NCBI RefSeq assembly: GCF_000427805.1
Contig: NZ_ATYS01000043.1
Span: 1 to 44,719, forward strand
Source of the DNA: Budvicia aquatica DSM 5075 = ATCC 35567
GTDB lineage: Bacteria; Pseudomonadota; Gammaproteobacteria; Enterobacterales; Enterobacteriaceae
Direction of reading: 5' to 3'
Length of the DNA stretch: 44,719 nucleotides
Below are positions 1 to 7,696 of this stretch, in pieces (the stretch's first letter is position 1; every line of letters starts with the position of its first letter). Position numbers and translations under genes: made by a program. Under the pieces are notes generated by a model. It had not been told where the DNA came from. It made no database searches and saw only the letters and a list, made by a program, of their open reading frames with translations.

Positions 1-75
1 TTTTTCGCCACAGAGGTGGCTATGATACCGTCTTGTGAGTGCCCACACAGATTGTCTGATAAATTGTTAAAGAGC
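1..75 (-). other. rRNA operon leader with boxA antitermination site (16S gene lies beyond position 1)
   Basis: The minus strand reads GCTCTTTAACAA (64-75), the rrn boxA, followed by the conserved leader run ATCAGACAATCTGTGTGGGC found ahead of enterobacterial 16S genes. BoxA recruits the Nus-factor antitermination complex to RNA polymerase. A small hairpin (GCCAC/GTGGC, 7-20) lies further into the leader. No mature 16S sequence is visible, so the gene itself must start to the left of the window. Confidence 0.85.
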
Positions 76-115
76 GGTGTTGTAGGGAGAAAACTTCCTG
101 CAACACGGGCTGCGA

Positions 116-143
116 ATAATACGCTAACCCGTTAGAGAGTCAA
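116..143 (-). promoter_or_regulatory. rRNA operon promoter P2
   Basis: The minus strand carries -35 TTGACT (138-143) and -10 TATTAT (116-121) with 16-bp spacing, about 97 bp downstream of P1 and just upstream of the boxA leader. The tandem P1/P2 arrangement is the standard one for enterobacterial rRNA operons. P2 is normally the weaker, more constitutive promoter of the pair. Confidence 0.8.
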
Positions 144-212
144 GTGTTAAATCTCAGATTTATTCACCCACATCTCGGTCTGCGCGGCTGTTTGCCGTGT
201 CAGAGGTTGCGC

Positions 213-240
213 ATTATAGGGACTCTGAGTCATCTGGCAA
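213..240 (-). promoter_or_regulatory. rRNA operon promoter P1
   Basis: On the minus strand a -35 TTGCCA (235-240) and a perfect -10 TATAAT (213-218) are separated by 16 bp and followed by a GC-rich discriminator (GCGCAACC). This is the form of an enterobacterial rrn P1, in which 16-bp spacing and a GC-rich discriminator go with stringent, growth-rate-dependent control. The AT-rich stretch upstream, between here and the murI stop, would hold the UP element and Fis sites. Its place just after murI matches rrnB of E. coli. Confidence 0.85.
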
Positions 241-291
241 GTGCTAAATCGCAATTATTATCTGAACGCTTTATTTTTCACCAAAACAGGC

Positions 292-1083
292 CTAAATAGG
301 CTGTTCTTCGAGCGAAGTAAAACCAAACTTACGTAATACCGGAAGCAACTTATCCGTTTCATGATTAATTAAAGAGCAAAAAGCCATATTCTCGACAGAA
401 TGGTCACTTTTTTTCGAAACGTTCTCCAGTAATGAAGAAACTCGACGAGCAATCGCAGCACCAGAATCAACCAAGAGTGTTCCTTGCGGTAAAACAGCGG
501 CTAATTCTTCTTGTAATAAAGGAAAATGAGTACAGCCAAGGACAATGGTGTCAGGGCATTGTTCTGCGTTAATCCAAGGGGAAAGAATTTCCCGAAGCTC
601 ATTAAGATCAATCGTCTCGCCATGCAGTTTCGCCTCAGCCATAACAACCAACCGGGGGGCGCCCATTAGTTCAATGCGACAGTCTTGAGCAAAACGGGCA
701 ATCAGCTCATGAGTATAAGGACGGTTTACGGTGACTTTAGTCGCCAATAATCCAACAATTCCATTTCGGGTCATACTCGCTGCCGGCTTAATTGCAGGCA
801 CCACGCCAACAATGGGTAAATCAAAATTTTCACGCAGCGCAGGGAGAGAAATTACGCTGGCCGTATTGCAAGCAATAACAATAATATCGATGGAATAACG
901 CTGGCAGATTGCACCAACCATTTTGACAACCCGTTCAACAATCGCTTGCTCAGATTGTTCACCGTAGGGGAATCCCGCATTATCAAAAGCATATATTACT
1001 GATAAATCCGGCATTAAATGCCGGATTTCCTGATAGACCGAAAGGCCACCCACACCTGAATCAAAAACTAGAGCTGTTGGCAT
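292..1083 (-). CDS. murI: Glutamate racemase
   Basis: MurI interconverts L- and D-glutamate in the cytoplasm and supplies D-Glu for the second residue of the peptidoglycan stem peptide. The 263-residue product carries the N-terminal FDSGVGGLSV motif and both catalytic cysteines in their family contexts: Cys72 in ACNTAS and Cys184 in LGCTHFPLL. It is slightly shorter than E. coli MurI because it lacks most of the N-terminal extension. The ATG at 1083 has a strong AAAGGAG 8-10 bases upstream. It follows btuB by 32 bp in the same direction and precedes the rrn promoters, the order seen in E. coli, so it is probably co-transcribed with btuB. The two genes overlap in E. coli but not here. Confidence 0.96.
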   Translation of the reverse strand: MPTALVFDSGVGGLSVYQEIRHLMPDLSVIYAFDNAGFPYGEQSEQAIVERVVKMVGAICQRYSIDIIVIACNTASVISLPALRENFDLPIVGVVPAIKPAASMTRNGIVGLLATKVTVNRPYTHELIARFAQDCRIELMGAPRLVVMAEAKLHGETIDLNELREILSPWINAEQCPDTIVLGCTHFPLLQEELAAVLPQGTLLVDSGAAIARRVSSLLENVSKKSDHSVENMAFCSLINHETDKLLPVLRKFGFTSLEEQPI

Positions 1084-1115
1084 GTGAGTGGCTCCTTTAT
1101 ATAGATGGCCTGATG

Positions 1116-2978
1116 TTAGAAGGTATAACTGGCCGTGAGGTAATATTCACGCCCTGCAGTTTGGTATTTATAGGCAGTTTGATAATCTTTATCAAATAGG
1201 TTGGCAACCCTACCGCGAACGGTCAAATGTTCAGTTACCGGATAACCAGCTGATACGTCTACGGTGCTATAGCTTGATAAGCGTTTCTGCTCACTCGCAT
1301 AAGCCGACGTATTATTATCGTAGCGTTTACCATTGTATTGATATGATACATCCATATCTAAACCAAACATATTCCAATCGATTTGATATTTAGCTTTGTG
1401 TTTCGAGCGGCGGGCAAGTACTTCATTATCTTTATCACGACGCGGATCCAAATATTCTAGCGTAATGCGGTGATTCAGTACGCCGGTTTCAAAGCTGCCG
1501 GTCCATTCGACACCTTTAATGGTTGCAGATTCAATATTGATATACTGACCATCGTAAGTCACTGGGTCAGACTCATATCCAATCAGATTGGTGATCTTAT
1601 TTCTGTAACCAGCCAGACGCCAATTCAATGGCCCGGTATCCCCTTCTAATCCGGCTTCCCATTGACGAGATTCTTCAGGCTTTAGGTTGTCATTAGAAAC
1701 AATACCAAAGCGTGAAGCACCGTGTAGTTGCCCTAAGGTTGGCGCTAAAAATCCAGTACCATAAGAAAGCGTTACCCGATAAGCGGGAATAAATTCCCAA
1801 GCTACGGCTGATTGCCATGTTTCATGCCAGCCAAATACCTGATTCTTATCAGTACGGAATGCGCCTTCAAAGATAAAGTCACCTAATGACTCCTGCCCGG
1901 TCAGATAAACGCCGGTGTTATCGCGTTGATAACTATCAGCAGCATAGCTATCTGACGATTCGAGTTTCTCCTGACGCCAGTCTATTCCCCCGTTGATAAC
2001 GGCACTTCCTAACTTATAGCTATTACCCCATTGGATATTACGCTGGGTCATATCATCCAGCGAAGTGCCATCGTTATAACGACCATTTTCGCTATTAAAG
2101 TTATAATCTTTATATGTCTGATAACTCGCGACTAGCTGTGACGAATAATTCCCTTCCAGAAACCGTAACCCCATATCGTAATTACGGCTGTATAGCTGCC
2201 GCTCATTGGCCGAGTTAGGGTAAGTAGAATTCGCATCATACTCAGCATTATTGCTATATCCGTAACCTCGAACAAAAGCCGAAAACTGGGAAGAAAATTT
2301 ATGATCGACACCGGCCCAAAATGACTTACTTCTGAATCCATCTCGATCTCTGTCCGGCCCGTAGGGAGAATCAGGGCTGACGTTGAAACCACGCGTGTCT
2401 TCGAATGAGCCAGCGGCAGTGATCGTTGTCTTATCGGCAATCGTTTGGCGCACCCGACCGTCATAAAGCTGATAATGGTTAGAGCCCAGGCCGGCATCAA
2501 TCTTAGCGCCGTCCGTTTCAGACTGAGTAATGATATTGATGACCCCGCCAATGGCTTCAGAGCCATAAACCGCAGAGCGTGGGCCTCGAATAAACTCGAC
2601 TTTCTGCACTAATGAAATTGGGATTTGGTTAAAATCAGCAATCCCCATAATGCCAGAAACCGGCAGACGAATACCGTCCACCAGCACTAAAACGTGGCGG
2701 GCTTCAGTACCACGGACATAAAGCGTTGCCGCTTGACCTCGTCCTCCGCTTTGAGCAATGTCAACGCCCGGTAAACGACGCAATACATCTGTCATGCTTT
2801 TGGCTTGCCAGAGATCGATTTCATCTCGAGTAACTATATCCATTGGCGCTAAGACGGTAGAGACGGGTTGAGGGAAACGAGTGGCAGTAACCACCAGTTT
2901 TTCAGTATCTTCCTGGGCTAGTCCCGAAAAAGCCGTAACAGAAAGGGAAGTGAGTAATACTATTTTTTTTGTAGTCAT
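1116..2978 (-). CDS. btuB: Vitamin B12 TonB-dependent outer membrane transporter BtuB
   Basis: BtuB imports cobalamin across the outer membrane using TonB and proton-motive force. The start is set at the ATG at 2978, giving 620 residues (E. coli has 614). The upstream in-frame codons lie inside the riboswitch leader and do not look like a secretion signal. From this start there is a signal peptide (MTTKKIVLLTSLSVTAFSGLAQ), then the TonB box EKLVVTA, a plug domain over about the first 130 residues (including RLPGVDIAQSGGRGQ and RGPRSAVYGSEAIGGVINI), and a long beta-barrel ending in the aromatic C-terminus YYLTASYTF needed for Bam-dependent assembly. Expression is controlled by the cobalamin riboswitch at 3060-3262. 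murI follows. Confidence 0.96.
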   Translation of the reverse strand: MTTKKIVLLTSLSVTAFSGLAQEDTEKLVVTATRFPQPVSTVLAPMDIVTRDEIDLWQAKSMTDVLRRLPGVDIAQSGGRGQAATLYVRGTEARHVLVLVDGIRLPVSGIMGIADFNQIPISLVQKVEFIRGPRSAVYGSEAIGGVINIITQSETDGAKIDAGLGSNHYQLYDGRVRQTIADKTTITAAGSFEDTRGFNVSPDSPYGPDRDRDGFRSKSFWAGVDHKFSSQFSAFVRGYGYSNNAEYDANSTYPNSANERQLYSRNYDMGLRFLEGNYSSQLVASYQTYKDYNFNSENGRYNDGTSLDDMTQRNIQWGNSYKLGSAVINGGIDWRQEKLESSDSYAADSYQRDNTGVYLTGQESLGDFIFEGAFRTDKNQVFGWHETWQSAVAWEFIPAYRVTLSYGTGFLAPTLGQLHGASRFGIVSNDNLKPEESRQWEAGLEGDTGPLNWRLAGYRNKITNLIGYESDPVTYDGQYINIESATIKGVEWTGSFETGVLNHRITLEYLDPRRDKDNEVLARRSKHKAKYQIDWNMFGLDMDVSYQYNGKRYDNNTSAYASEQKRLSSYSTVDVSAGYPVTEHLTVRGRVANLFDKDYQTAYKYQTAGREYYLTASYTF

Positions 2979-3059
2979 GGTTAAGCATCCGACCTTAAGT
3001 TGCAGGATGCCGCAAGAAGACAGCACGTAGTACGCGACGGCTGTAATAAATGCGACGGA

Positions 3060-3262
3060 ATTCCGGCAGGTCTTCGGACTTAAGGAGAATAAATTAACAA
3101 CGACTTCCCATCGATATAGACAGTGTCTGCACAAACCCAAAATAAATATTTAATGTTAGGCCGTGCGGTTGTAGCTTTCCTATTTACCGCTGCGCGTCAG
3201 TTCTGGATTCACACCAGATTCCCTTTTAACTCGATATTAAAGAGGCCGGAACGCACACATGC
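3060..3262 (-). promoter_or_regulatory. Adenosylcobalamin riboswitch upstream of btuB
   Basis: The minus strand contains the diagnostic cobalamin-riboswitch blocks in order: GCGTTCCGGCC (P2-side element), GGGAATCTGGTGTGAATCC, then AACTGACGCGCAGCGGTAA, a variable region, CACTGTC with GATGGGAAG, and finally the B12 box AAGTCCGAAGACCTGCC at the 3' side. This sensor lies about 80 nt before the btuB ATG. In the family, ligand binding shuts off translation (and transcription) of btuB. Boundaries are estimated from the conserved blocks. Confidence 0.93.
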
Positions 3263-3419
3263 TACAAGCAATCGAAGATAGAAATCTAGACTTCTATTTA
3301 TTTTAACCCACAATAATGGAATAAAGTTCACAACGCTGGACATCACGCCATCATTCCCTACAATTCCGCGTGAATAAATAAATTACCTGAATATGATGCT
3401 CTGATATCCGAGAACCTTT

Positions 3420-4520
3420 ATGACACCTGATAATCTGCCGACTGCCCAATACGATGCCCAACTGGCTGAAAAAAAAGACCGACTGGTATCCATAATGGCC
3501 GCTTTTTCAGCGCCGGAACCTGAGGTTTTTCGCTCACCGGTCAGCCATTATCGCATGCGGGCAGAGTTCAGGATTTGGCACGATGGCGATGATATCTATC
3601 ACATTATGTTTGATCAGGCCACCAAGCAGCGGATCCGCGTCGACACATTTCCGGCTGCCAGCACACTCATTAATCAGGCAATGCCAAAATTGCTTGAAGG
3701 TATACAGCCCCATAAATGCCTGCGCCATAAACTCTTCCAGATAGACTACTTATCGACCTTAAGTGGTGAAATTGTGGTGTCTTTGCTTTATCACCGCCAA
3801 TTAGATGAAGAGTGGCAGCAACATGCCCAACAACTTCGCGATAATTTGCAGGCGGAAGGGATTAACCTACAGTTGATTGGCCGGGCATCTAAACAAAAAA
3901 TCTGCTTAGACCGTGATTATGCCGATGAGCGATTGATGGTCAGCGGACGTGAAATGATCTACCGCCAGACAGAGAATAGCTTTACCCAGCCGAATGCTGC
4001 GGTAAATATTCATATGTTGGAGTGGGCACAAAACGTCACCACTAACTCTCAGGGCGACTTATTAGAACTCTATTGTGGTAATGGTAATTTTTCACTGGCA
4101 TTGGCAGGGAATTTCAACCGAGTCTTGGCAACAGAAATTGCCAAACCGTCGGTGGCTGCAGCACAGTTCAATATTTCAGCTAATAAGATTGATAACGTAC
4201 AGATTATTCGCATGTCTGCTGAAGAGTTCACTCAGGCCATGCAGGGAGTTAGGGAGTTTAATCGCTTAAAAGGTATAGATCTGAGTGAATATCAGTGCGA
4301 AACGATTTTTGTCGATCCACCGCGCAGCGGACTGGATGAACAAACAATCAAAATGGTTCAGGCCTACCCTCGAATACTGTATATCTCCTGCAACCCTGAA
4401 ACCTTGAGTGAGAATCTAACGATTCTTAGCCAAACTCATCAAATAACGCGCCTCGCACTATTTGATCAGTTTCCTTATACCCACCATATGGAATGTGGCG
4501 TGCTATTGGAAAAACACTAA
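3420..4520 (+). CDS. trmA: tRNA (uracil-5-)-methyltransferase TrmA
   Basis: TrmA uses S-adenosylmethionine to make 5-methyluridine at position 54 in the T-loop of tRNAs. The protein is 366 residues, exactly the E. coli length. It has the SAM-binding motif [15 protein letters not shown], the [11 protein letters not shown] motif, the nucleophile Cys324 in SCNPE, and the general base Glu358 in MECGVLL. It reads opposite to btuB and shares its intergenic region, and is convergent with yijD, from which a terminator hairpin at 4537-4557 separates it. This layout is the same as in E. coli. Confidence 0.97.
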   Translation: MTPDNLPTAQYDAQLAEKKDRLVSIMAAFSAPEPEVFRSPVSHYRMRAEFRIWHDGDDIYHIMFDQATKQRIRVDTFPAASTLINQAMPKLLEGIQPHKCLRHKLFQIDYLSTLSGEIVVSLLYHRQLDEEWQQHAQQLRDNLQAEGINLQLIGRASKQKICLDRDYADERLMVSGREMIYRQTENSFTQPNAAVNIHMLEWAQNVTTNSQGDLLELYCGNGNFSLALAGNFNRVLATEIAKPSVAAAQFNISANKIDNVQIIRMSAEEFTQAMQGVREFNRLKGIDLSEYQCETIFVDPPRSGLDEQTIKMVQAYPRILYISCNPETLSENLTILSQTHQITRLALFDQFPYTHHMECGVLLEKH

Positions 4521-4536
4521 CATCCGGCAATAAAAA

Positions 4537-4557
4537 AGCCCCATATCCATAGGGGCT
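4537..4557 (-). terminator. Intrinsic terminator of fabR-yijD
   Basis: The stem AGCCCC/GGGGCT (4537-4542 with 4552-4557) is followed on the minus strand by TTTTTTA, a textbook intrinsic terminator for leftward transcription from yijD. On the plus strand the downstream T-run is weaker (GTTTTAATT), so it may only partly stop trmA transcripts. Confidence 0.8.
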
Positions 4558-4598
4558 AGTAAGTTTTAATTTGCTCTATTTTTATTATTTTAATGAAA

Positions 4599-4970
4599 CT
4601 AATCGGCCTGTTTAGCCGTTTTATTCTGTGTAAGATTAAGCTTATAACCAATCCAGAATACTAATGCTACACAAATAATGGTCAGGAAGAAGTTAGAGCC
4701 CATTTCTGAGTACTCAGCACGAATCACAGAGCTATAGAGGAAAATACCTAATAGAAAACAAGATGCTGCCAGAGTCGGGGTTCCTTCTGGCATTGGATGA
4801 GTCACATATCGCTGATGTAAGCAGTATACGGAAAGACACAGTGCGATTAACGGAAATATCGAAAAACTAATGACTGAATCAAACAGTGCATTAAACGACC
4901 CATTAATAGACAAACCGGTGATAAAAGCCAATAAAAGCGTACGGTACTCTCTGGTTACTTTTTCTGTCAT
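4599..4970 (-). CDS. yijD: YijD family inner membrane protein
   Basis: This is a small integral membrane protein of unknown biochemical function that is co-transcribed with fabR across enterobacteria. The start is taken at the ATG at 4970 (MTEKVTREYRTLLLA), giving 123 residues against 119 in E. coli. It has an AGAGGGAT ribosome-binding site, whereas the longer reading frame would overlap the end of fabR. Four hydrophobic segments are visible, and family-typical runs such as GLSINGSFNALF, VYCLHQRYV and VIRAEYSEMGSNFF are conserved. It lies 20 bp after fabR and ends before an intrinsic terminator, so the two form an operon. A role in membrane lipid homeostasis would be a guess from context. Confidence 0.92.
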   Translation of the reverse strand: MTEKVTREYRTLLLAFITGLSINGSFNALFDSVISFSIFPLIALCLSVYCLHQRYVTHPMPEGTPTLAASCFLLGIFLYSSVIRAEYSEMGSNFFLTIICVALVFWIGYKLNLTQNKTAKQAD

Positions 4971-4990
4971 CGCAACATCCCTCTTGGTTA

Positions 4991-5626
4991 TTACAGCGAA
5001 ATTATCGTTGCGCCCTTTTCCTGTTCGCGGCGATACCAATAATAAACACCTTTAGAAATCATACGTAACTGTAAGACTAACCGTTCTTCCAGTTGTTTTC
5101 GTTGGGCTACATCAATATCCAACGCTTCGGCACCAGCACTAAATACGATCGTTACCATCGCTTCAGACTGGGCTTCGGTAAAGCTGCGCGGCATCTGGTT
5201 AGCAGATTCAAGATAGTCGGCTAATTCAGCAATAAAATGTTGAATTTCACGGGCAACAGCGGCACGAAATGCGGCAGATGTCCCGGAACGCTCCCGCAGT
5301 AATAAACGGAATGCATTGGGATTATCACCGATAAACTCCATAAATGTTGACACCGACGTGCGAATTACGCTTCCGCCCCGGGCTATTCGCTGGCGAGCCT
5401 GGCGCATTAATTGCCGCAGCATTAATCCGCTTTCATCGACCATAGTTAACCCAAGCTCATCAACATCACGAAAATGGCGATAGAACGATGTCGGGGCAAT
5501 ACCAGCCTCACGTGCAACTTCACGCAAACTCAGGCTTGCAAAGCTTCTCTCCGCACTGAGTTGGCTAAACGCGGCCTGAATAAGCGAACGGCGAGTACGT
5601 TCTTTTTGTAGTGCTCTTACTCCCAT
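4991..5626 (-). CDS. fabR: TetR-family fatty acid biosynthesis repressor FabR
   Basis: FabR represses the unsaturated fatty acid genes fabB and fabA in response to the acyl-ACP/CoA pool. The N-terminal TetR helix-turn-helix is intact ([20 protein letters not shown], about residues 35-54), and the C-terminal ligand domain with [20 protein letters not shown] closely follows E. coli FabR. A GTG codon directly precedes the ATG at 5626; the ATG is preferred, giving 211 residues. yijD follows after 20 bp. The gene lies directly downstream of oxyR, about 146 bp away, where E. coli has sthA in between. Confidence 0.95.
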   Translation of the reverse strand: MGVRALQKERTRRSLIQAAFSQLSAERSFASLSLREVAREAGIAPTSFYRHFRDVDELGLTMVDESGLMLRQLMRQARQRIARGGSVIRTSVSTFMEFIGDNPNAFRLLLRERSGTSAAFRAAVAREIQHFIAELADYLESANQMPRSFTEAQSEAMVTIVFSAGAEALDIDVAQRKQLEERLVLQLRMISKGVYYWYRREQEKGATIISL

Positions 5627-5720
5627 CACGCCTTTACCCTCATCATTTCACTGCTCACAATTCTACTCATGTTACCCGGCAGCCACCGATCATAAACTGC
5701 CTTAAAACCCGATTGCTGAG

Positions 5721-5761
5721 ATGCCGATCATGAACCACCATTTTAGTTCACATATCGGGCA
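5721..5761. other. Imperfect inverted repeat between oxyR and fabR
   Basis: ATGCCGATCATGAAC (5721-5735) faces GTTCACATATCGGGCA (5746-5761), an imperfect palindrome with small bulges. It lies after the oxyR stop and before fabR, both on the minus strand. It could be a weak oxyR terminator without a T-tract or an operator ahead of fabR. The sequence does not decide between these. Confidence 0.4.
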
Positions 5762-5772
5762 GTTTACTCAAA

Positions 5773-6690
5773 TCAATTGGCTCGTTGCTGTTCAGCAGCA
5801 ATAACGCCCGGCATATGATCGGCGATAGTTTCTGCCAATTGCTCATAACGGGCACGCAGCGGTGAACCCGGACGATAGACTAAACCTATCGTTCTTTTTG
5901 GCTCTGGCTTATAGCAAGATAAATAACAAATACCATCCCGTTCACGCTGAGGAGGCGTGGCTAATAAAGGAAGCAGAGTGATGCCGCTGGCCGCAGCAAC
6001 CATATTACGCAGTGTTTCTAAGCTGGTTGCCCGGAAGTGCGAATCCTCGTCAGCGCCGGCTTCAAAACAAAATCCTAACGCCTGATCGCGTAAACAGTGG
6101 CCATCTTCCAGCATCAGTAGCTTTTCACCCGACAATTCAGACATCATTATTTTATCTCTGCCGGCCCACGGGTGGTCTGAATATATCGCTAAACGCATAG
6201 GTTCATCATATAAAGGCATTTCAATAAATGACTCAGTTTCTTTCACTAAGGCCAGAATTGCACAATCTAATTTTCCGCTATCTAACTGAGCTAACAGGTC
6301 TTTTGTCTGAGCTTCGTGGAGATACATCTCTAGCTTTGGAAACTCTTTATGCAGCATTGGGATAATATGCGGTAACAAATAAGGCGCTACCGTTGGAATC
6401 AGTCCAATATGTAGTGGACCAGACATGGTTTCGCCTTGCTGGCTGGCCATCTCTTTTAATACTTTAACTTCTCGTAAAACCTTTCTAGCCTGATCGACTA
6501 ACAGCATTCCTGCCTGAGTAAACAGTACTTTACGGCTAGTCCGCTCAAGTAACATCACGCCCAGCTCATCTTCTAATTTCCGAATTTGTCCACTTAATGT
6601 TGGCTGGCTTACATGGCAAGAGTCAGCGGCTCGCCTGAAATGGCAGTGCTCAGAAAGGGCAACAAGGTATTCCAGATCTCGAATATTCAT
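5773..6690 (-). CDS. oxyR: Hydrogen peroxide-sensing LysR-type regulator OxyR
   Basis: OxyR senses H2O2 through a reversible intramolecular disulfide and activates peroxide-defence genes. The protein is 305 residues, as in E. coli. The N-terminal winged helix-turn-helix is intact (FRRAADSCHVSQPTLSGQI), and both redox cysteines are at the canonical positions, Cys199 and Cys208, in GHCLRDQALGFC. It is divergent from the hybrid peroxiredoxin gene, with an OxyR-type operator at 6712-6748 in the shared promoter. This fits autorepression together with activation of its neighbour, the usual LysR logic. Confidence 0.97.
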   Translation of the reverse strand: MNIRDLEYLVALSEHCHFRRAADSCHVSQPTLSGQIRKLEDELGVMLLERTSRKVLFTQAGMLLVDQARKVLREVKVLKEMASQQGETMSGPLHIGLIPTVAPYLLPHIIPMLHKEFPKLEMYLHEAQTKDLLAQLDSGKLDCAILALVKETESFIEMPLYDEPMRLAIYSDHPWAGRDKIMMSELSGEKLLMLEDGHCLRDQALGFCFEAGADEDSHFRATSLETLRNMVAAASGITLLPLLATPPQRERDGICYLSCYKPEPKRTIGLVYRPGSPLRARYEQLAETIADHMPGVIAAEQQRAN

Positions 6691-6711
6691 AGCTCAATCC
6701 CTTAATTTAAG

Positions 6712-6748
6712 ATAGATGATGTCAATAGATAGGATAGTGACTAACGAT
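6712..6748. promoter_or_regulatory. OxyR binding site in the oxyR / peroxiredoxin promoter
   Basis: Four tetranucleotides occur at the OxyR spacing ATAG-N7-CTAT-N7-ATAG-N7-CTAT: ATAG (6712-6715), CAAT (6723-6726), ATAG (6734-6737) and CGAT (6745-6748). That is 14 of 16 consensus positions with exact 7-bp spacing. A GATAAT at 6772-6777 could be the -10 of the rightward gene. Its -35 region is poor, as expected for an activator-dependent promoter. The promoter assignment is inference; the site match is read directly. Confidence 0.75.
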
Positions 6749-6849
6749 TATACCTATTAATCTAACATATGGATAATCATCATAACGAAAACATGATGCG
6801 TAATAGAAAAAAGTTAATACGTACCCTTAAATAACATAGAGGCGACAAG

Positions 6850-7581
6850 ATGTTCACCACTCAGGAAGGCCAGACAGTACCTAATGCCGTTTTTCATACC
6901 CGTCAGGGAGACCAATGGATCGATATTAGCACTCAAGAACTGTTTAAAAATAAAACGGTTATCGTTTTTTCTTTACCTGGTGCATTTACCCCGACCTGCT
7001 CTTCCAGCCACCTTCCTCGTTATAACGAATTAACCCCAATATTTAAACAATATGGTGTGGACAGCGTACTGTGCGTCTCCGTTAACGATACCTTTGTCAT
7101 GAACGCTTGGAAATCAGACCAGCATGCTGAAAACATCCGTTTTATCCCTGATGGCAACGGTGAATTCACTAAAGGCATGAATATGCTGGTTGAGAAGGCT
7201 GACTTAGGCTTTGGTCCGCGCTCATGGCGCTATTCGATGTTGGTTCGCGATGGCGTAATTGAAAAAATGTTTGTTGAACCAAACAAGCCGGGCGACCCAT
7301 TTGAAGTTTCTGATGCCGATACCATGCTGAACTACTTGGCTCCTGACTGTAAATTACAAGAATCGATTTCACTGCTGACCAAGCCCGGATGCCCGTACTG
7401 CGCCAAAGCGAAACAAATGCTACAGGATCGCGGCTTACAATATGAAGAAATTATTCTGGGTACTGATGCAACAACCGTTAGTCTGCGTGCAATCACCGGA
7501 CGTTCTACCGTTCCGCAGATCTATATCGGCGGACGCCATATTGGTGGCAGCGACGATTTAGAAACATATTTTGCTGCTTAA
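6850..7581 (+). CDS. Hybrid peroxiredoxin (Prx5 type)-glutaredoxin fusion
   Basis: This fused thiol peroxidase reduces H2O2 and organic hydroperoxides, with the glutaredoxin domain passing electrons from glutathione. Residues 1 to about 165 form a Prx5-type domain with the active site PGAFTPTC (Thr47, peroxidatic Cys50). Residues of about 172-243 form a glutaredoxin domain with the CPYC dithiol motif (181-184) and the [14 protein letters not shown] glutathione-site run. The 243-residue length and domain order match the Haemophilus/Neisseria/Yersinia hybrid family. It is divergent from oxyR with an OxyR site between them, has an AGAGGCG ribosome-binding site, and ends in a strong terminator at 7641. 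Confidence 0.95.
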   Translation: MFTTQEGQTVPNAVFHTRQGDQWIDISTQELFKNKTVIVFSLPGAFTPTCSSSHLPRYNELTPIFKQYGVDSVLCVSVNDTFVMNAWKSDQHAENIRFIPDGNGEFTKGMNMLVEKADLGFGPRSWRYSMLVRDGVIEKMFVEPNKPGDPFEVSDADTMLNYLAPDCKLQESISLLTKPGCPYCAKAKQMLQDRGLQYEEIILGTDATTVSLRAITGRSTVPQIYIGGRHIGGSDDLETYFAA

Positions 7582-7640
7582 TATTTCACTGTAAACAACC
7601 GTTCTATAAAGCTTAGCAACAGTTAGCCAATGGTCGTTTT

Positions 7641-7664
7641 GGCGGACTCCGGTCCGCCTTTTTT
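7641..7664 (+). terminator. Intrinsic terminator after the hybrid peroxiredoxin
   Basis: The perfect stem GGCGGAC/GTCCGCC (7641-7647 with 7652-7658, loop TCCG) is followed by six T. It should stop most peroxiredoxin transcripts before the downstream reductase gene, which therefore needs its own promoter or read-through. Confidence 0.9.
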
Positions 7665-7696
7665 ATAGTTAAAATGTAGAGTAAGGAATCATCAGG

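Noticed and set aside
1-75. 16S rRNA gene at the left edge
   Set aside because: Only the boxA leader is visible; mature 16S sequence does not occur in the window.
2132-2566. 144-codon minus-strand frame inside btuB
   Set aside because: It is an alternative frame of btuB, which is continuous and full length.
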